Below are positions 10,883-20,600 of a DNA stretch of 64,000 nt, piece after piece. Both the position numbers and the translations under genes were made by a program. The DNA comes from Bacillus sp. EB106-08-02-XG196 (GTDB lineage: Bacteria; Bacillota; Bacilli; Bacillales; Cytobacillaceae): the NCBI RefSeq assembly GCF_013396335.1, contig NZ_JABWSY010000001.1, forward strand, positions 124,001-188,000, written 5' to 3'. Each line of letters starts with the position of its first letter. Positions within the stretch are counted from its first letter, which is position 1. The notes below the pieces were generated by a model. That model worked only from the letters and a program-made list of their open reading frames with translations, ran no database searches and was not told the origin of the DNA.

Positions 10883-12034
10883 TTAGGCCTGATAGACGAT
10901 TCGCCCTTTTACCATTGTCCACAGGACCTCGAAACGATCGTTCATTAGAACTAAGTCAGCATCTGCACCGGATTTAATCCGGCCTTTTTTCTCTAATCCC
11001 AGTATATCTGCGGGTGACTGCGTCGCCATCTTAACTGCGTCCTTTAAAGAAATTCCCAATTTAACTGTTTTTGCCAATGCTTCATTCATTGTCACCGTAC
11101 TTGATGCAAGGGTACCGTCGTCTAACATAGCAACTCCATCCATTACGCGAACTTCATGACCCCCGAATAAGTATGTTCCATCCCCCATTCCCATAGCTTG
11201 AAGGGCATCTGTAATTAACACCATTCTATCTGGACCCTTTTCCCTGTATAAGAGCCTTACAATGGCTGGATGAAGATGGACATCATCCACGATTGCTTGA
11301 ACACTAACACTGCTTTCTTCAAAAGCTGCTAAAATCAAACCCGGGTCACGGTGATGAATTGGCCGCATCCCATTAAAACAATGAGTAACATGGCTGGCAC
11401 CACACTTAAATGCTTGTTTCGCATCATCATAAGTGGCATCAGAATGGGCAATAGCAGCAATGATCCCTTGTTCCTTTAAAAAAGAAATCATCTCAAGACC
11501 GCCTGGCAATTCAGGCGCCAGCGTCACCATGCGGAGCAATGGACCAGTTTTCTGCATGATGGTTTTCATTTCTTCCAAATCAGGATGCCTTAAATACCGC
11601 TCATTTTGCATACCTTTTCGTTTTACATTTAGATAAGGACCTTCTATATGAATGCCAATGATTTGAGCCCCAGGTTCGCTGCCAGCCAGCTCTTTTACAT
11701 TGGTAATCATTTCAAGAAGATCTTCTAAGGAGGAAGAAACTGAGGTGGCTAAGAAGGAGGTGCATCCTGTCTTTGCGCAAGCTTTAGAAACTGCTTCCAC
11801 ACTTCCAACAGTACCGTCCATCATGTCAAAACCTTCTGCTCCATGAATATGTACATCAATCATTCCTGGAATTAGAATCTGGCCGTTTCCATTGATTTCA
11901 TAATCAGCGGAAAAGTCAGAACACCTATTGCCAGTATGAACCGATTCAATTTGCCCATTCCGAATAAGTATGCTTCCAAGTATTGGTTCTTCATCGAAGA
12001 TTACACGAACATTACGAATTAAAATAGAATTCAT
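10883..12034 (-). CDS. nagA: N-acetylglucosamine-6-phosphate deacetylase NagA
   Basis: 383-residue amidohydrolase, full length. It converts GlcNAc-6-P to GlcN-6-P and acetate in the cytoplasm. Metal and catalytic residues can be read: H62/H64 in D-V-H-I-H-G, E131 in I-H-I-E-G-P-Y, H197 (AIAHSDAT), H215/H218 (SHVTHCFNGM) and the catalytic D276 (VLITDALQ). The ATG follows AAGGGG at an 11-base spacing. The next gene upstream on the same strand is an AraC regulator, likely its regulator. No nagB is in the window. It gives the outlet for GlcNAc that the GH20/GH84 enzymes of the island would release. Confidence 0.93.
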   Translation of the reverse strand: MNSILIRNVRVIFDEEPILGSILIRNGQIESVHTGNRCSDFSADYEINGNGQILIPGMIDVHIHGAEGFDMMDGTVGSVEAVSKACAKTGCTSFLATSVSSSLEDLLEMITNVKELAGSEPGAQIIGIHIEGPYLNVKRKGMQNERYLRHPDLEEMKTIMQKTGPLLRMVTLAPELPGGLEMISFLKEQGIIAAIAHSDATYDDAKQAFKCGASHVTHCFNGMRPIHHRDPGLILAAFEESSVSVQAIVDDVHLHPAIVRLLYREKGPDRMVLITDALQAMGMGDGTYLFGGHEVRVMDGVAMLDDGTLASSTVTMNEALAKTVKLGISLKDAVKMATQSPADILGLEKKGRIKSGADADLVLMNDRFEVLWTMVKGRIVYQA

Positions 12035-12138
12035 GATTTTGATAGCCCCTTATTTTTAATAGTTTTGAAACATTCCTATTTAATATATTTTCAATGTTTC
12101 CCGCTAAACTTAGTTCGCCTATTGAACAAACCAAGTTT

Positions 12139-12978
12139 CTACGAAATTTGATATGCCATCTGGCGATACTCTTTAGGGGATCGCCCCGTATACCTTTTAA
12201 ATTGTTTATTGAAGGTACTTAAGGACTGAAATCCGCTTGCATAGGCAAGGTCAATGATACTCTTGTTCGTCGAACGAAGGAGGTCCATTGCGCTTTGTAG
12301 GCGCAGGAAGTTAAGAAATTCATTTGGACTAAGTCCAGTCAACCTGCGGAACTCATTAAAAAACATTGTTCTCCCCATTTTTGCCTGCCAGGATAATGTT
12401 TCAATATTTATAGGCTTCTGATAATTTTCAAGCATGTACCCCACAATTTCAACAATTCCAGAAGATGGTAATTCCAAATTATCTGCAGATTGAGATTCTT
12501 TAGCAAACTGATTTACTTGCAGTAAAATATTGATTAAATGCATATATTGACGGGTCACCCAAAGATCTTCTTCCTTTTCTTGATCTTCCATCGCAAATAC
12601 AGCCACCTGCCTTATTGCTCTTGCGAAAATCGTGTTAGACGGGATAATGGGCTGTATTCCTTGTGCAGTATAGAAAGGCTTAAGAAGCTGAATTCCATCA
12701 GGGATTTTACCTACAGCAGACGGTGTGAACAGGAGGAGAATACATTCGAACGGTTGATCAGGCTGAGCAAAACTCCAGTGCGGCTCGAATGGACGGCATA
12801 AAAACACATCTCCCGGCTTCCCGAGGTAGGTGTGTTCGTTAAACCTATATTCTAATTCATTATTAATAACTACCCCTATTTCTAAACAATCATGGACATG
12901 CAAATCATGCTCCTCATGTGACCCCCATACACGGCAAAACGCAAACGATCGCTGTAAACGTAAGTGTTCTACATACAT
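12139..12978 (-). CDS. AraC-family transcriptional regulator, intact parent of the 7.1-kb pseudogene
   Basis: 279 residues. N-terminal cupin (about 20-110; HDCLEIGVVINNELEYRF and GKPGDVFLCRPFEPH), linker, then an AraC DNA-binding domain (about 180-275) with two HTH motifs ending in STFNKQFKRYTGRSPKEY. Located 104 bases upstream of nagA on the same strand and divergent from the oxidoreductase gene at 13105, so either could be its target. Its C-terminal 430 bases recur in decayed form at 7076-7505. The effector is unknown; the position suggests an amino sugar or a glycoside. Confidence 0.88.
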   Translation of the reverse strand: MYVEHLRLQRSFAFCRVWGSHEEHDLHVHDCLEIGVVINNELEYRFNEHTYLGKPGDVFLCRPFEPHWSFAQPDQPFECILLLFTPSAVGKIPDGIQLLKPFYTAQGIQPIIPSNTIFARAIRQVAVFAMEDQEKEEDLWVTRQYMHLINILLQVNQFAKESQSADNLELPSSGIVEIVGYMLENYQKPINIETLSWQAKMGRTMFFNEFRRLTGLSPNEFLNFLRLQSAMDLLRSTNKSIIDLAYASGFQSLSTFNKQFKRYTGRSPKEYRQMAYQIS

Positions 12979-13104
12979 TTTTCACAACTCCTAAACAATC
13001 TTTTCTTTGAACAAAATGATAAGTTTTCCGCTTAATTGGAGGAGAACTTAATTTTTTGGATATGGTAGAGTAAAACCATTAATATTCTACAGAGGTGAAT
13101 AAAT

Positions 13105-14193
13105 TTGAGAATTTATATAATTGGCGCGGGCGTAATTGGCCGGACACACGCGGAAGCGGCAAAAAAACTTTCCGAACAGATTCAATTGAGAGCTGCTGAT
13201 ACAAATCCTGCTGCACTAGAAGCATTTTGCAGCCAATTTCCTGAGACAATTGGCTTTACAAGTGTGGAAGAAATGCTGAACTCCGAGACTGCACAAAACG
13301 ATGATATTGTAATTATCTGTACACCGCCGACGGCACATTTTGATCCCTCAAGACTTTCAATTGAGTCTGGCCGCCATGTTCTTTGTGAGAAACCTCTAGC
13401 GATGAATGGTTCTCAAGCTCAAGAAATGGTCCAGCTTGCAGAAAAGCATAACCGATTATTAGGATGCTGCAGTGTACGTTTTAAAGGCATGCCTCACATG
13501 GAGGCAGTAAAGAAAGTAATCAAGTCCGGATCTCTAGGTGAAATCTATCATGTTACGTTTGTTAACAAATGGGAACGAAGCCGATCAGGAATCGAATATC
13601 AGCCTGCAAGCCGCTGGTTTTTAGATTCAACACTAAGCGGCGGAGGCGTGTTAATGGATTGGGGACCTTACGACTTTGCCACATTGAATGACATACTCAA
13701 TCCAACCTCCATTGAGATAAATACTGCATGGACAGCGAAGCCCCATACTGAAATTGATCCCATGGATACACCCTTCGATGTTGAAACTCATGTCGGCGCC
13801 TTCATGACTTTCAGCAGTGGTAACCATCCAATTCACGTCCATTACGAGCGTGCTTCATGTGCACACGGAGAAAGTTATGTAAGGGCGGAAATCGAGGGTA
13901 CACTTGGTTCACTTAGGTGGACACCATTTGATTCTAGGCAGCCTGTCTTCCTTCGTTACGATAAGCACGGGCAACTTGTAGAGGAACAGGTAGAAACAGG
14001 ACCGCGAAGTGAGTACACGATTTTCGACAATCCACTCCTTCACTTTTATCGAAAAGTGAAAGGCATTGAATCACATGCTAACGTTAATCAACAAGCACTG
14101 AATAATTTTCTCTGCCTTACATCCATATATACAACTGCAGAAACCGAACAAAAACAACTGATAGAAATGGTGCAGAAAGGAGTAACACTTTGA
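13105..14193 (+). CDS. Gfo/Idh/MocA-family oxidoreductase
   Basis: 362 residues. N-terminal NAD(P)-binding fold with IIGAGVIGRTHAEA (about 4-17), the family E-K-P motif in H-V-L-C-E-K-P-L (about residue 96), and the alpha/beta C-terminal domain. It likely oxidises a sugar, inositol or sugar-derivative hydroxyl. TTG start at 13105 with AGAGGTGA upstream. The stop overlaps the TTG of the next gene by four bases, so the two are translationally coupled. An oxidoreductase plus a TIM-barrel isomerase is the arrangement known from YcjS/YcjR-type 3-keto-sugar pathways. Exact substrate not assignable. Confidence 0.88.
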   Translation: MRIYIIGAGVIGRTHAEAAKKLSEQIQLRAADTNPAALEAFCSQFPETIGFTSVEEMLNSETAQNDDIVIICTPPTAHFDPSRLSIESGRHVLCEKPLAMNGSQAQEMVQLAEKHNRLLGCCSVRFKGMPHMEAVKKVIKSGSLGEIYHVTFVNKWERSRSGIEYQPASRWFLDSTLSGGGVLMDWGPYDFATLNDILNPTSIEINTAWTAKPHTEIDPMDTPFDVETHVGAFMTFSSGNHPIHVHYERASCAHGESYVRAEIEGTLGSLRWTPFDSRQPVFLRYDKHGQLVEEQVETGPRSEYTIFDNPLLHFYRKVKGIESHANVNQQALNNFLCLTSIYTTAETEQKQLIEMVQKGVTL

Positions 14194-14990
14194 ACATCAA
14201 AGGATTTTCATCAAATATGTACGGCTGGACAGAACGCTGGAAAATGGATGGCAAAAAACCACATTGGGAAGAATTATTCCGCGCTTGTGCAGAAGCAGGT
14301 CTTGATGCTGTCGAGATTGATGCTGATACTGAAAAACTAAAATTGGCACGTTCCTTTGGACTGGCCGTATCAGCCTCCTATGTCGGTCTCCCTTTACATA
14401 TACCATTCAACAATCTGGATGTGGAGAAAACGGTGTTACCTTTTGCTGAACGCTTGGCTGTAACAGAAGGCTCCGACTTACTCATAAATGCTGATCCAAT
14501 CAGCTGGAAAAATGTAGTTCCTAAGGCAGAGGATCATTTCAAGCAGCAGGGCGAGAACTTATCTCGTATTTCCGAACTTGTTGCCCCAATGGGTTTAGAA
14601 GTTTGTCTGCATAATCATGCCGCTGACAATCACAATGCTAAAGGAGATCTAAGATCGGTCATCCAATATGCAGATCAAAGTGTAGGACTGTGTGTAGATT
14701 CCGGCTGGGCCCATGTATCTGGCTGCAATCCCATTGAGTGGGTTAATGCCTATACTGAACGGGTCTATGCCTTTCATTTACGTAATCAATATGGGAATGT
14801 GCCATCTGAAGACTTACTAGAAGGAGATATTGATATCGCCTCCCTGCTCGATTCCGCAGGAGCCGCTCAGTATAACGGCTGGCTGGCACTCGAACTATGG
14901 CATCCCCGAAGCACTCAACCTGTCCGAACCATGACGGAGGATGTGGAGCGTTCACTCGACTTTTTAAGGCGTATTCTATCACAATCATAA
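14190..14990 (+). CDS. Sugar phosphate isomerase/epimerase-type TIM barrel (AP endonuclease 2 family)
   Basis: 266 residues, complete barrel. Probable metal ligands are E152-like in VCLHNHAADNH, D and H in LCVDSGWAHVSG, H in VYAFHLRNQ and E in WLALELWHP. Starts with TTG inside the stop of the preceding oxidoreductase gene (TTGA) after AAAGGAG. Together the two would oxidise and isomerise or epimerise one substrate (inference). A strong terminator follows, so this is a two-gene operon. Confidence 0.85.
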   Translation: MNIKGFSSNMYGWTERWKMDGKKPHWEELFRACAEAGLDAVEIDADTEKLKLARSFGLAVSASYVGLPLHIPFNNLDVEKTVLPFAERLAVTEGSDLLINADPISWKNVVPKAEDHFKQQGENLSRISELVAPMGLEVCLHNHAADNHNAKGDLRSVIQYADQSVGLCVDSGWAHVSGCNPIEWVNAYTERVYAFHLRNQYGNVPSEDLLEGDIDIASLLDSAGAAQYNGWLALELWHPRSTQPVRTMTEDVERSLDFLRRILSQS

Positions 14991-15026
14991 AATTAGCCGC
15001 AAATAGTTTAAAATTCTTCATGATAG

Positions 15027-15062
15027 AGGCGGAAACCGATCGATTCGGTTTCACGCCTTTTT
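15027..15062 (+). terminator. Intrinsic terminator after the oxidoreductase-isomerase pair
   Basis: A 13-bp stem with one bulged A (AGGCG-GAAACCGA against TCGGTTTC-A-CGCCT) and a 5-base loop, followed by TTTTT. It is about 37 bases after the stop of the isomerase gene. Confidence 0.85.
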
Positions 15063-15112
15063 GTATGAATTAAATAAGAGCTTCGACAAACGGCGGCTTA
15101 AGCAACGTTCGC

Positions 15113-16201
15113 CTAAACATAGTTTAACCCTTCAGGGAATGGAAGCGGTATAGGAAAAATCTCGTTTAAATAACTGCCAAGAGTTGGATTTCCTTGAAGG
15201 ATTAATTTTTCTAAAGAAGCGTTGTCTAAGATCATTGACTTTTGATTGAAAATTAGTTTTTTGCTGCTTTTATCAACCTCTACTATTTTGACTTTTCCAC
15301 TAAAGAAAGGCTCTGCTTGTTTTAACAACAAATCCAGGTTAGTAATTTTAACCGTCCCTGGGTATGATGCATTTGTTTTTTCTAAAGAGTTTAGTAGTTT
15401 GTTAAGCTCTTTTTCGTACAAAGGAATTGAACATTTCAGAGATTTTATTCCATTCTGGAAGGTTTCTGCTAAAATGGTTTGGATAGCTTGCGGTTCCCCT
15501 CCCCATTCAATGACTTGTGCTGGCTGATCACAAGAACCTAATGAAGAATTGGGAACCCCCAAAACTACAAATCCCTTTATGTCATTTTCAGATTGGGCAA
15601 CTAATATCTTGTGTTCCATTTTTAGAATACTAGCAAATCCTGCTGCTTTATATAGGACTGAAAAATCATAAATACTTTGTTCAACATAAACAGGACGAGC
15701 CTGAAGTAATTTTCGCAAATAAAACCAATCAAACGGGGATAATTCCCTAACTAAGTAGCCTTCATTACCTAGTAAATCTCCCTTATTTATTTCGTATTTA
15801 AATAATTTACCATAGTAGGAACAGCCAGCTTTTAAGTACATGGGTAAACTTCCTGATACAAATAAAATGGAAGCGTCAGCCCTCTGAACATGAGTAAAAA
15901 TCCTACCTAAGAGCATGCTGGCAAAGCCTTTTTTACGATGGCCTGGATGAGTACAGACAGCACCGATTGAATAGGCTTTAATCTCTGCATCACCTAGATG
16001 GATGATAGAAGGAACTAAGCCAATATATGAAACCAATTCATTATTTATAAATGCTCCATATGATTGATTTAGTTCAGGTGAAAACACCTGGGGGAAGGCT
16101 GCCCCCATCGAAATATGCCCCTCGTCCCGGAACACTTTGTCGGCTAATTTTATTGCTTGTTTGTACTCGGTTTCCGATTTTAGTAATCTTAATTCTACCA
16201 T
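15113..16201 (-). CDS. GNAT-family N-acetyltransferase, long form
   Basis: About 362 residues, twice the size of a single GNAT domain. The N-terminal 150 residues carry the acetyl-CoA motif A (IGAVCTHPGHRKKGFASMLL). The C-terminal part has no motif I recognise; long two-domain GNATs of the Eis type have a second GNAT-like and an SCP2-like part, which would fit the length. A second ATG at 16201 is chosen because GGAG lies six bases before it; the first ATG (16213) has no binding site. It acetylates an unknown amine in the cytoplasm. It stands alone, convergent with the preceding operon. Confidence 0.75.
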   Translation of the reverse strand: MVELRLLKSETEYKQAIKLADKVFRDEGHISMGAAFPQVFSPELNQSYGAFINNELVSYIGLVPSIIHLGDAEIKAYSIGAVCTHPGHRKKGFASMLLGRIFTHVQRADASILFVSGSLPMYLKAGCSYYGKLFKYEINKGDLLGNEGYLVRELSPFDWFYLRKLLQARPVYVEQSIYDFSVLYKAAGFASILKMEHKILVAQSENDIKGFVVLGVPNSSLGSCDQPAQVIEWGGEPQAIQTILAETFQNGIKSLKCSIPLYEKELNKLLNSLEKTNASYPGTVKITNLDLLLKQAEPFFSGKVKIVEVDKSSKKLIFNQKSMILDNASLEKLILQGNPTLGSYLNEIFPIPLPFPEGLNYV

Positions 16202-16258
16202 CTTGTTCTCCATTCAATTATTTAGTAATGTTATATTTTTCTGCCTTACGAATCCTCA

Positions 16259-17300
16259 TTACTTATGGAACTCTGGTCTTGGTTTTGTTTTATTACTAGG
16301 GACTAGCCCATCTATTGTTGGCCACCCATTCTTCCATTTAATTGGATCAATCATTAGGGGGCGTCTTGTTGCTCCATTTGGTAAAAGTGGATTATCTTTT
16401 TCTACTGCATGATAAACCATCCAATCTGTACCTTTATCATCTTTTATTATCGCGTTATGACCTGGACCTGAATATAATTTGCTTCCCTTATCATTTGGGA
16501 AATTCCCCATTACAACCAAGGTTCCTCCCCCTTGTATTAGATCTTTCCCGTCTTTATCAATATATGGTCCGGTTATACTCTTAGAGCGACCAACCGCTAC
16601 ATTGTAACCACTTTTTGCTCCTTCACAGCATGACCCTCTTGAACCAAAATAATAGTAATATTCACCACGTTTGATCAAGTACGAAGCTTCAAAAGCATTC
16701 CCAGCAATATGGAATGGATCCCCTATCGTACTTAATCGATCCTTTGAAAGTTTAATTCCAAAAATCCCATGAAAGCTTCCCCAAAATAGATAAGCTGTAT
16801 CGTCATTATCTACAAAGATCATTGGATCTATTGAATTTCCTATACCAATCGATTTACTATCAAATAATTTCCCCAGGTCTTTATAAGGACCCCCTGGTAC
16901 ATCCGAAACAGCAACTCCAATTCCCGGATTCACATCTCCCCATATTGAAATTGAATAATACAAATAATACTTTTTATTAAAATAACTAATATCAGGGGCC
17001 CACAGTGATCCATCACTTTTCCATTCAGGCTTTTTGTCAAAGGCTTGCCCTACATATTTCCAATCCACTAAATTTTTTGAACGGACAATTGGAATCAAAC
17101 GAGCACCTACTTGATCTCCCCAGTCATCTTCAGTTCCAAAGGCATAAAAATATCCATCTTTTGCTTTTAATTGAGGGGTCTGCTAGTACCGGTTCAAAAA
17201 CAGGGTTTTTGTATGACAATGCTGGTTCTTCCTTTGATGTAGAACAACTACTTAATAACATTACTAAGCTGATGACTATAGTCGTCAATATTTTTTTCAT
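16259..17300 (-). pseudogene. GH43-family glycosidase lipoprotein, disrupted by a frameshift
   Basis: The minus strand from 17300 encodes a lipoprotein signal (M-K-K-I-L-T-T-I-V-I...L-L-S-S-C, lipobox Cys 19) with AGAGGAA upstream, then N-P-V-F-E-P-V-L-A-D-P-S-I, the GH43 catalytic-base Asp region. Near 17165-17175, in an A-rich run, the frame shifts by one. The remaining protein continues from about 17170 to 16259 in another frame (YAFGTEDDWGDQVGARLIPI, then WAPDI, NSIDPMIF with the pKa-modulating Asp, and AFEASYLIK with the catalytic Glu). All GH43 landmarks exist, so one indel separates this from a roughly 345-residue extracellular, membrane-anchored five-bladed propeller enzyme. Arabinan/xylan-type specificity cannot be resolved. 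Confidence 0.85.
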
Positions 17301-17344
17301 TCTGCTGTTCTTCCTCTCAATCTCAGACTACTTTCGGAGAATCG

Positions 17345-17554
17345 TTAAACTAAATTAGCTGTCCTTATAATCTTTGCTGGCAGTTTGTTGAATTGAATCA
17401 TCTGTTGACACAAGTTTGTTACCATTTCAAGATTTTCTTTGTTAATATCCATAAAATGAAATTCTGTATCTTGGAATTCTTTTACTGCTAGAATATCCAT
17501 CATCAATCTTCGAGTGAATCCAATACTCCCAGCGCCCATCATTGCAATCTTCAA
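17345..17554 (-). pseudogene. GH4 glycosidase, N-terminal fragment
   Basis: 69 codons carrying the GH4 start: M-K-I-A-M-M-G-A-G-S-I-G-F-T-R (NAD-binding loop) and FHFMDINKENLEMV, then LPAKIIRTANLV and a stop where intact proteins go on for about 360 more residues. A GGAGG-type site precedes the ATG. It lies just beyond the terminator at the tail of the large minus-strand island, next to the broken GH43 gene. The C-terminal half of a GH4 gene is at 8846-9559 on the other strand. Confidence 0.85.
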
Positions 17555-17593
17555 AATAGATTGATTGCCTCCAATATTTTGTTCTAGATAAAC

Positions 17594-17621
17594 AACACCA
17601 TAAAAAGTATTTTATGGTGTT
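17594..17621 (-). terminator. Putative terminator at the 3' end of the glycan island
   Basis: A perfect 12-bp stem (AACACCATAAAA/TTTTATGGTGTT) with a 4-base loop, 19 bases after the stop of the GH38 gene. On the minus strand it is followed by GTTTATCT, a weak T-tract. The stem quality is high and the tail poor, so an end-processing or stabilising hairpin is the alternative. Confidence 0.6.
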
Positions 17622-17639
17622 ATCTATGGAATTTATTGT

Positions 17640-20600
17640 TTAGAACCATATTTTAAATGTCTTAATTTCATAAGGTGAAACGGAGAATGAAAGATTCTTA
17701 TTCTGATAATCAGCTTCCTTTTCTGCTTCTTCAATCAAGTTACATTCGACCGCTTTTTTAATTGGTTTTGCAAAGGAGACATTTATTTTATTTTTGTATT
17801 GTTTATATTCGTAGAAACGTATAAGAATTGCATCGCCGTCTTCAGCTTTTTTCACCGTTTCAAGCAGAACGTTGTCTTGGCCAATCTCGGCAAATTGATA
17901 GGAGGCTGGCAAATGCCCATCAAGGTTAGCTGGCAGTTCATTTGCAAATAATGGAACATTCAAATGATAGGCTTCTTTTACAATATTTCCTTCACGCCAA
18001 TCCCCTTTATGTGGAATTAGGCTGTACGTAAATTCATGGTTGCCACGGTCGGCTGTTTCATCAGGTTCAATGGAAGACTTGATTAATGTTAATCGGATCA
18101 CATTGTCTTTTACATCGTGGCCGTATTTACAATCATTAAGTAAGCTGACTCCGAAGTTACCTTCAGAAAGGTCAACCCATTTATGTCCCACTACTTCAAA
18201 GCGCGCCTGGTCCCAACTCGTATTCCAATGAGTCGGACGCTCCATATTACCAAACTGAATATCGAAGGTTGCTTTTGTTGAACGAACATCAACTGGGAAT
18301 GCTGCCTTTACTAATGTTTGTTTCTCCTGCCAATTGGCTTTAGTAATAAAGTCAATTCTTGGTGAATGTTTATAAACCGTTATATATTGTGTAATTGTAG
18401 AATCATAGAACTCCCAAGTTAATTTAAGACTGCCGCGAATCGGACCTACCTCATGCACCTCTACCGCTGTTAAATGGTCGATCTCACGCATCTTTTCTTG
18501 ATAATATAGGTCAACATCCCAGGCATCAAAGTTCATTGGTTTATCCTCAAACGTCTGAAGGACATTTCCCCTTGCCCCTTCGGCAATAACTTCTCGTTCT
18601 AATACTTTATCAAATAATGAAATAATCTGGCCTTTTTCATTAAAAGTAATTTGGTAGTAATCATTCTCCATATATTCCTTCGTTACAATAAGACTGGACC
18701 CCGAAGCTGATTGTTCAGCGAGTTTAAACGTTTTATATCCTAGTGCTGGTACATTTTTAGCTTGAACCAGTACCTTTTGGCTATCCTCGGCTTGAATGAC
18801 CTGAGCTGGCAGGGTGTTTCCTTCTTCATCCACAATGGTTGTTGTTTCTGTGAAAATTGAAGAAACAGGTAATTCGATCAAACCATCCCGTTCAAAAGAT
18901 AGAGAATTGTAGACTATAATAGCATCCTCATGAGTTTGAATGTTTTGTTCAATAGAGCCTTTTGCTTCTTTAAGAACATTTTCTCCTATACTCTGCACGG
19001 CTTGGTAATCTCTGCGCGCATCTTCATTTACCTGACGAATAGAGGAGCCTGGTAAAATGTCATGAAATTGATTTAGGAGTAATAGTTCCCAGCCTTCATT
19101 TAAAGCAGCATGTGGATAATTTTCCTTGCCGCTGAAATGGTCAGCAAGTGCACTTAACCATTCCGCATTATGATAGGTAAATTCTGCTTTACGGTTTGCT
19201 TTTTTTAAGGATGCCTGAGAGGTATAAGTACCCCGGTGATACTCTAAATACAATTCTCCATCCCAAACCGGTAATGATTGATCTTTCACCGTGTCTTGTA
19301 AACGTGCAAAATAGGCTTCGGCCTTGTCCATTTGAACTTTTGGCAGACCTGGCAGATTTTTCATGGCACGCGCGGTTTCAATCATTTCTTTTGTCGGCCC
19401 GCCGCCGCCATCACCCCATCCAAAGGCTAGTAACAGTTCATCATTTACTTCCTTTTGCTGGTAGGCATCCCAAATTCCTTTTACACTTCGAGGTTCCAGC
19501 ATTCCATTATACGTATAGGCTCTTGCTCCCTCCTCAGGGGTGGTTATAAAATGGGTAAAGATTTCCGTGCCATCAATACCGCGCCAATTAAACGTATCGA
19601 ATGGGAACCGATTATATTGATTCCAACTAATTTTGGTTGTCATAAAAGTGTCAATTCCACTTTTTTTCATAATCTGAGGCAGGGCCCATGAATATCCAAA
19701 TACATCTGGTAGCCAAACAACCCTCGTATCAACACCAAACTCATCCTTCATAAACCTTTTTCCAAACTGAATTTGACGAATCAATGACTCTCCATTCGGG
19801 AGATTGGTGTCTGGCTCAATCCACATTCCGCCTGTGATTTCCCACTCACCAGAAGCAATTTTTTGTTTAACTTCTGCAAAGATTTCAGGATAATCCTCTT
19901 TTAAATATTTGTATAATTGGGGCGATGTATGGATGTATCGGTATTCAGGATATTGACGCATGAGATGCAGGACAGTTGAAAAGGTCCTGGAGGCTTTTTC
20001 TCTTGAATGAACCAAGCGCCATAACCATGCCATGTCAATATGAGAATGACCAAGTGCTGTAACCAATGGCTTTAATTCCTCTATTTCACTTAATTGCTCC
20101 ACCTCTGTTTTCAGAAACTCATAGGCATCTTGAATAGATTGATAGAAGAAAGCTGAACCCGGCTTTATAAAATCTACTTTTAAGATTGACTCATTTACTA
20201 GCTGCAGCATTTTCGTTCTTCTAAATTCATTTTCATCTAGGACCTTCACTGTATTTATGAGTGTATGAGCAAGATAAAAATACTTTTCTGTTGGAACATC
20301 AACACATGCAAGCCTGGCCTTTTTAAATCTTCGACGATCAGGAGGATTCAACACCCCGCTCCATGCTTTTAGGGAAATTTGAATCTCACCTTTTTCAAGA
20401 GGCTCTGGCGGAAGCCATGCTTCCTCATGCCAGACATCAATTCCCTGTAATGGGACGCCATTTACATATAACAAAGATTCGGCCGTTGATCCTCCGCCAT
20501 CTCGAGGGCCAACCAAAAAATGAAGAACCAAGCATTCTTTTTTCCAGTCCTTAGGGACAGTGATCGTGGTCCTAAACCAAGCAGATTTATCATACCCGCC

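Noticed and set aside
8846..17554. GH4 N- and C-terminal pieces as one gene split by a simple inversion
   Set aside because: Together they give about 306 of 430 or more residues; about 130 residues including the metal site are in neither piece, so a simple split cannot explain them.
7000..17600. Insertion sequence or prophage as cause of the decayed zone
   Set aside because: No transposase, integrase, terminal inverted repeats or phage genes were found; only the AraC direct repeat is visible.
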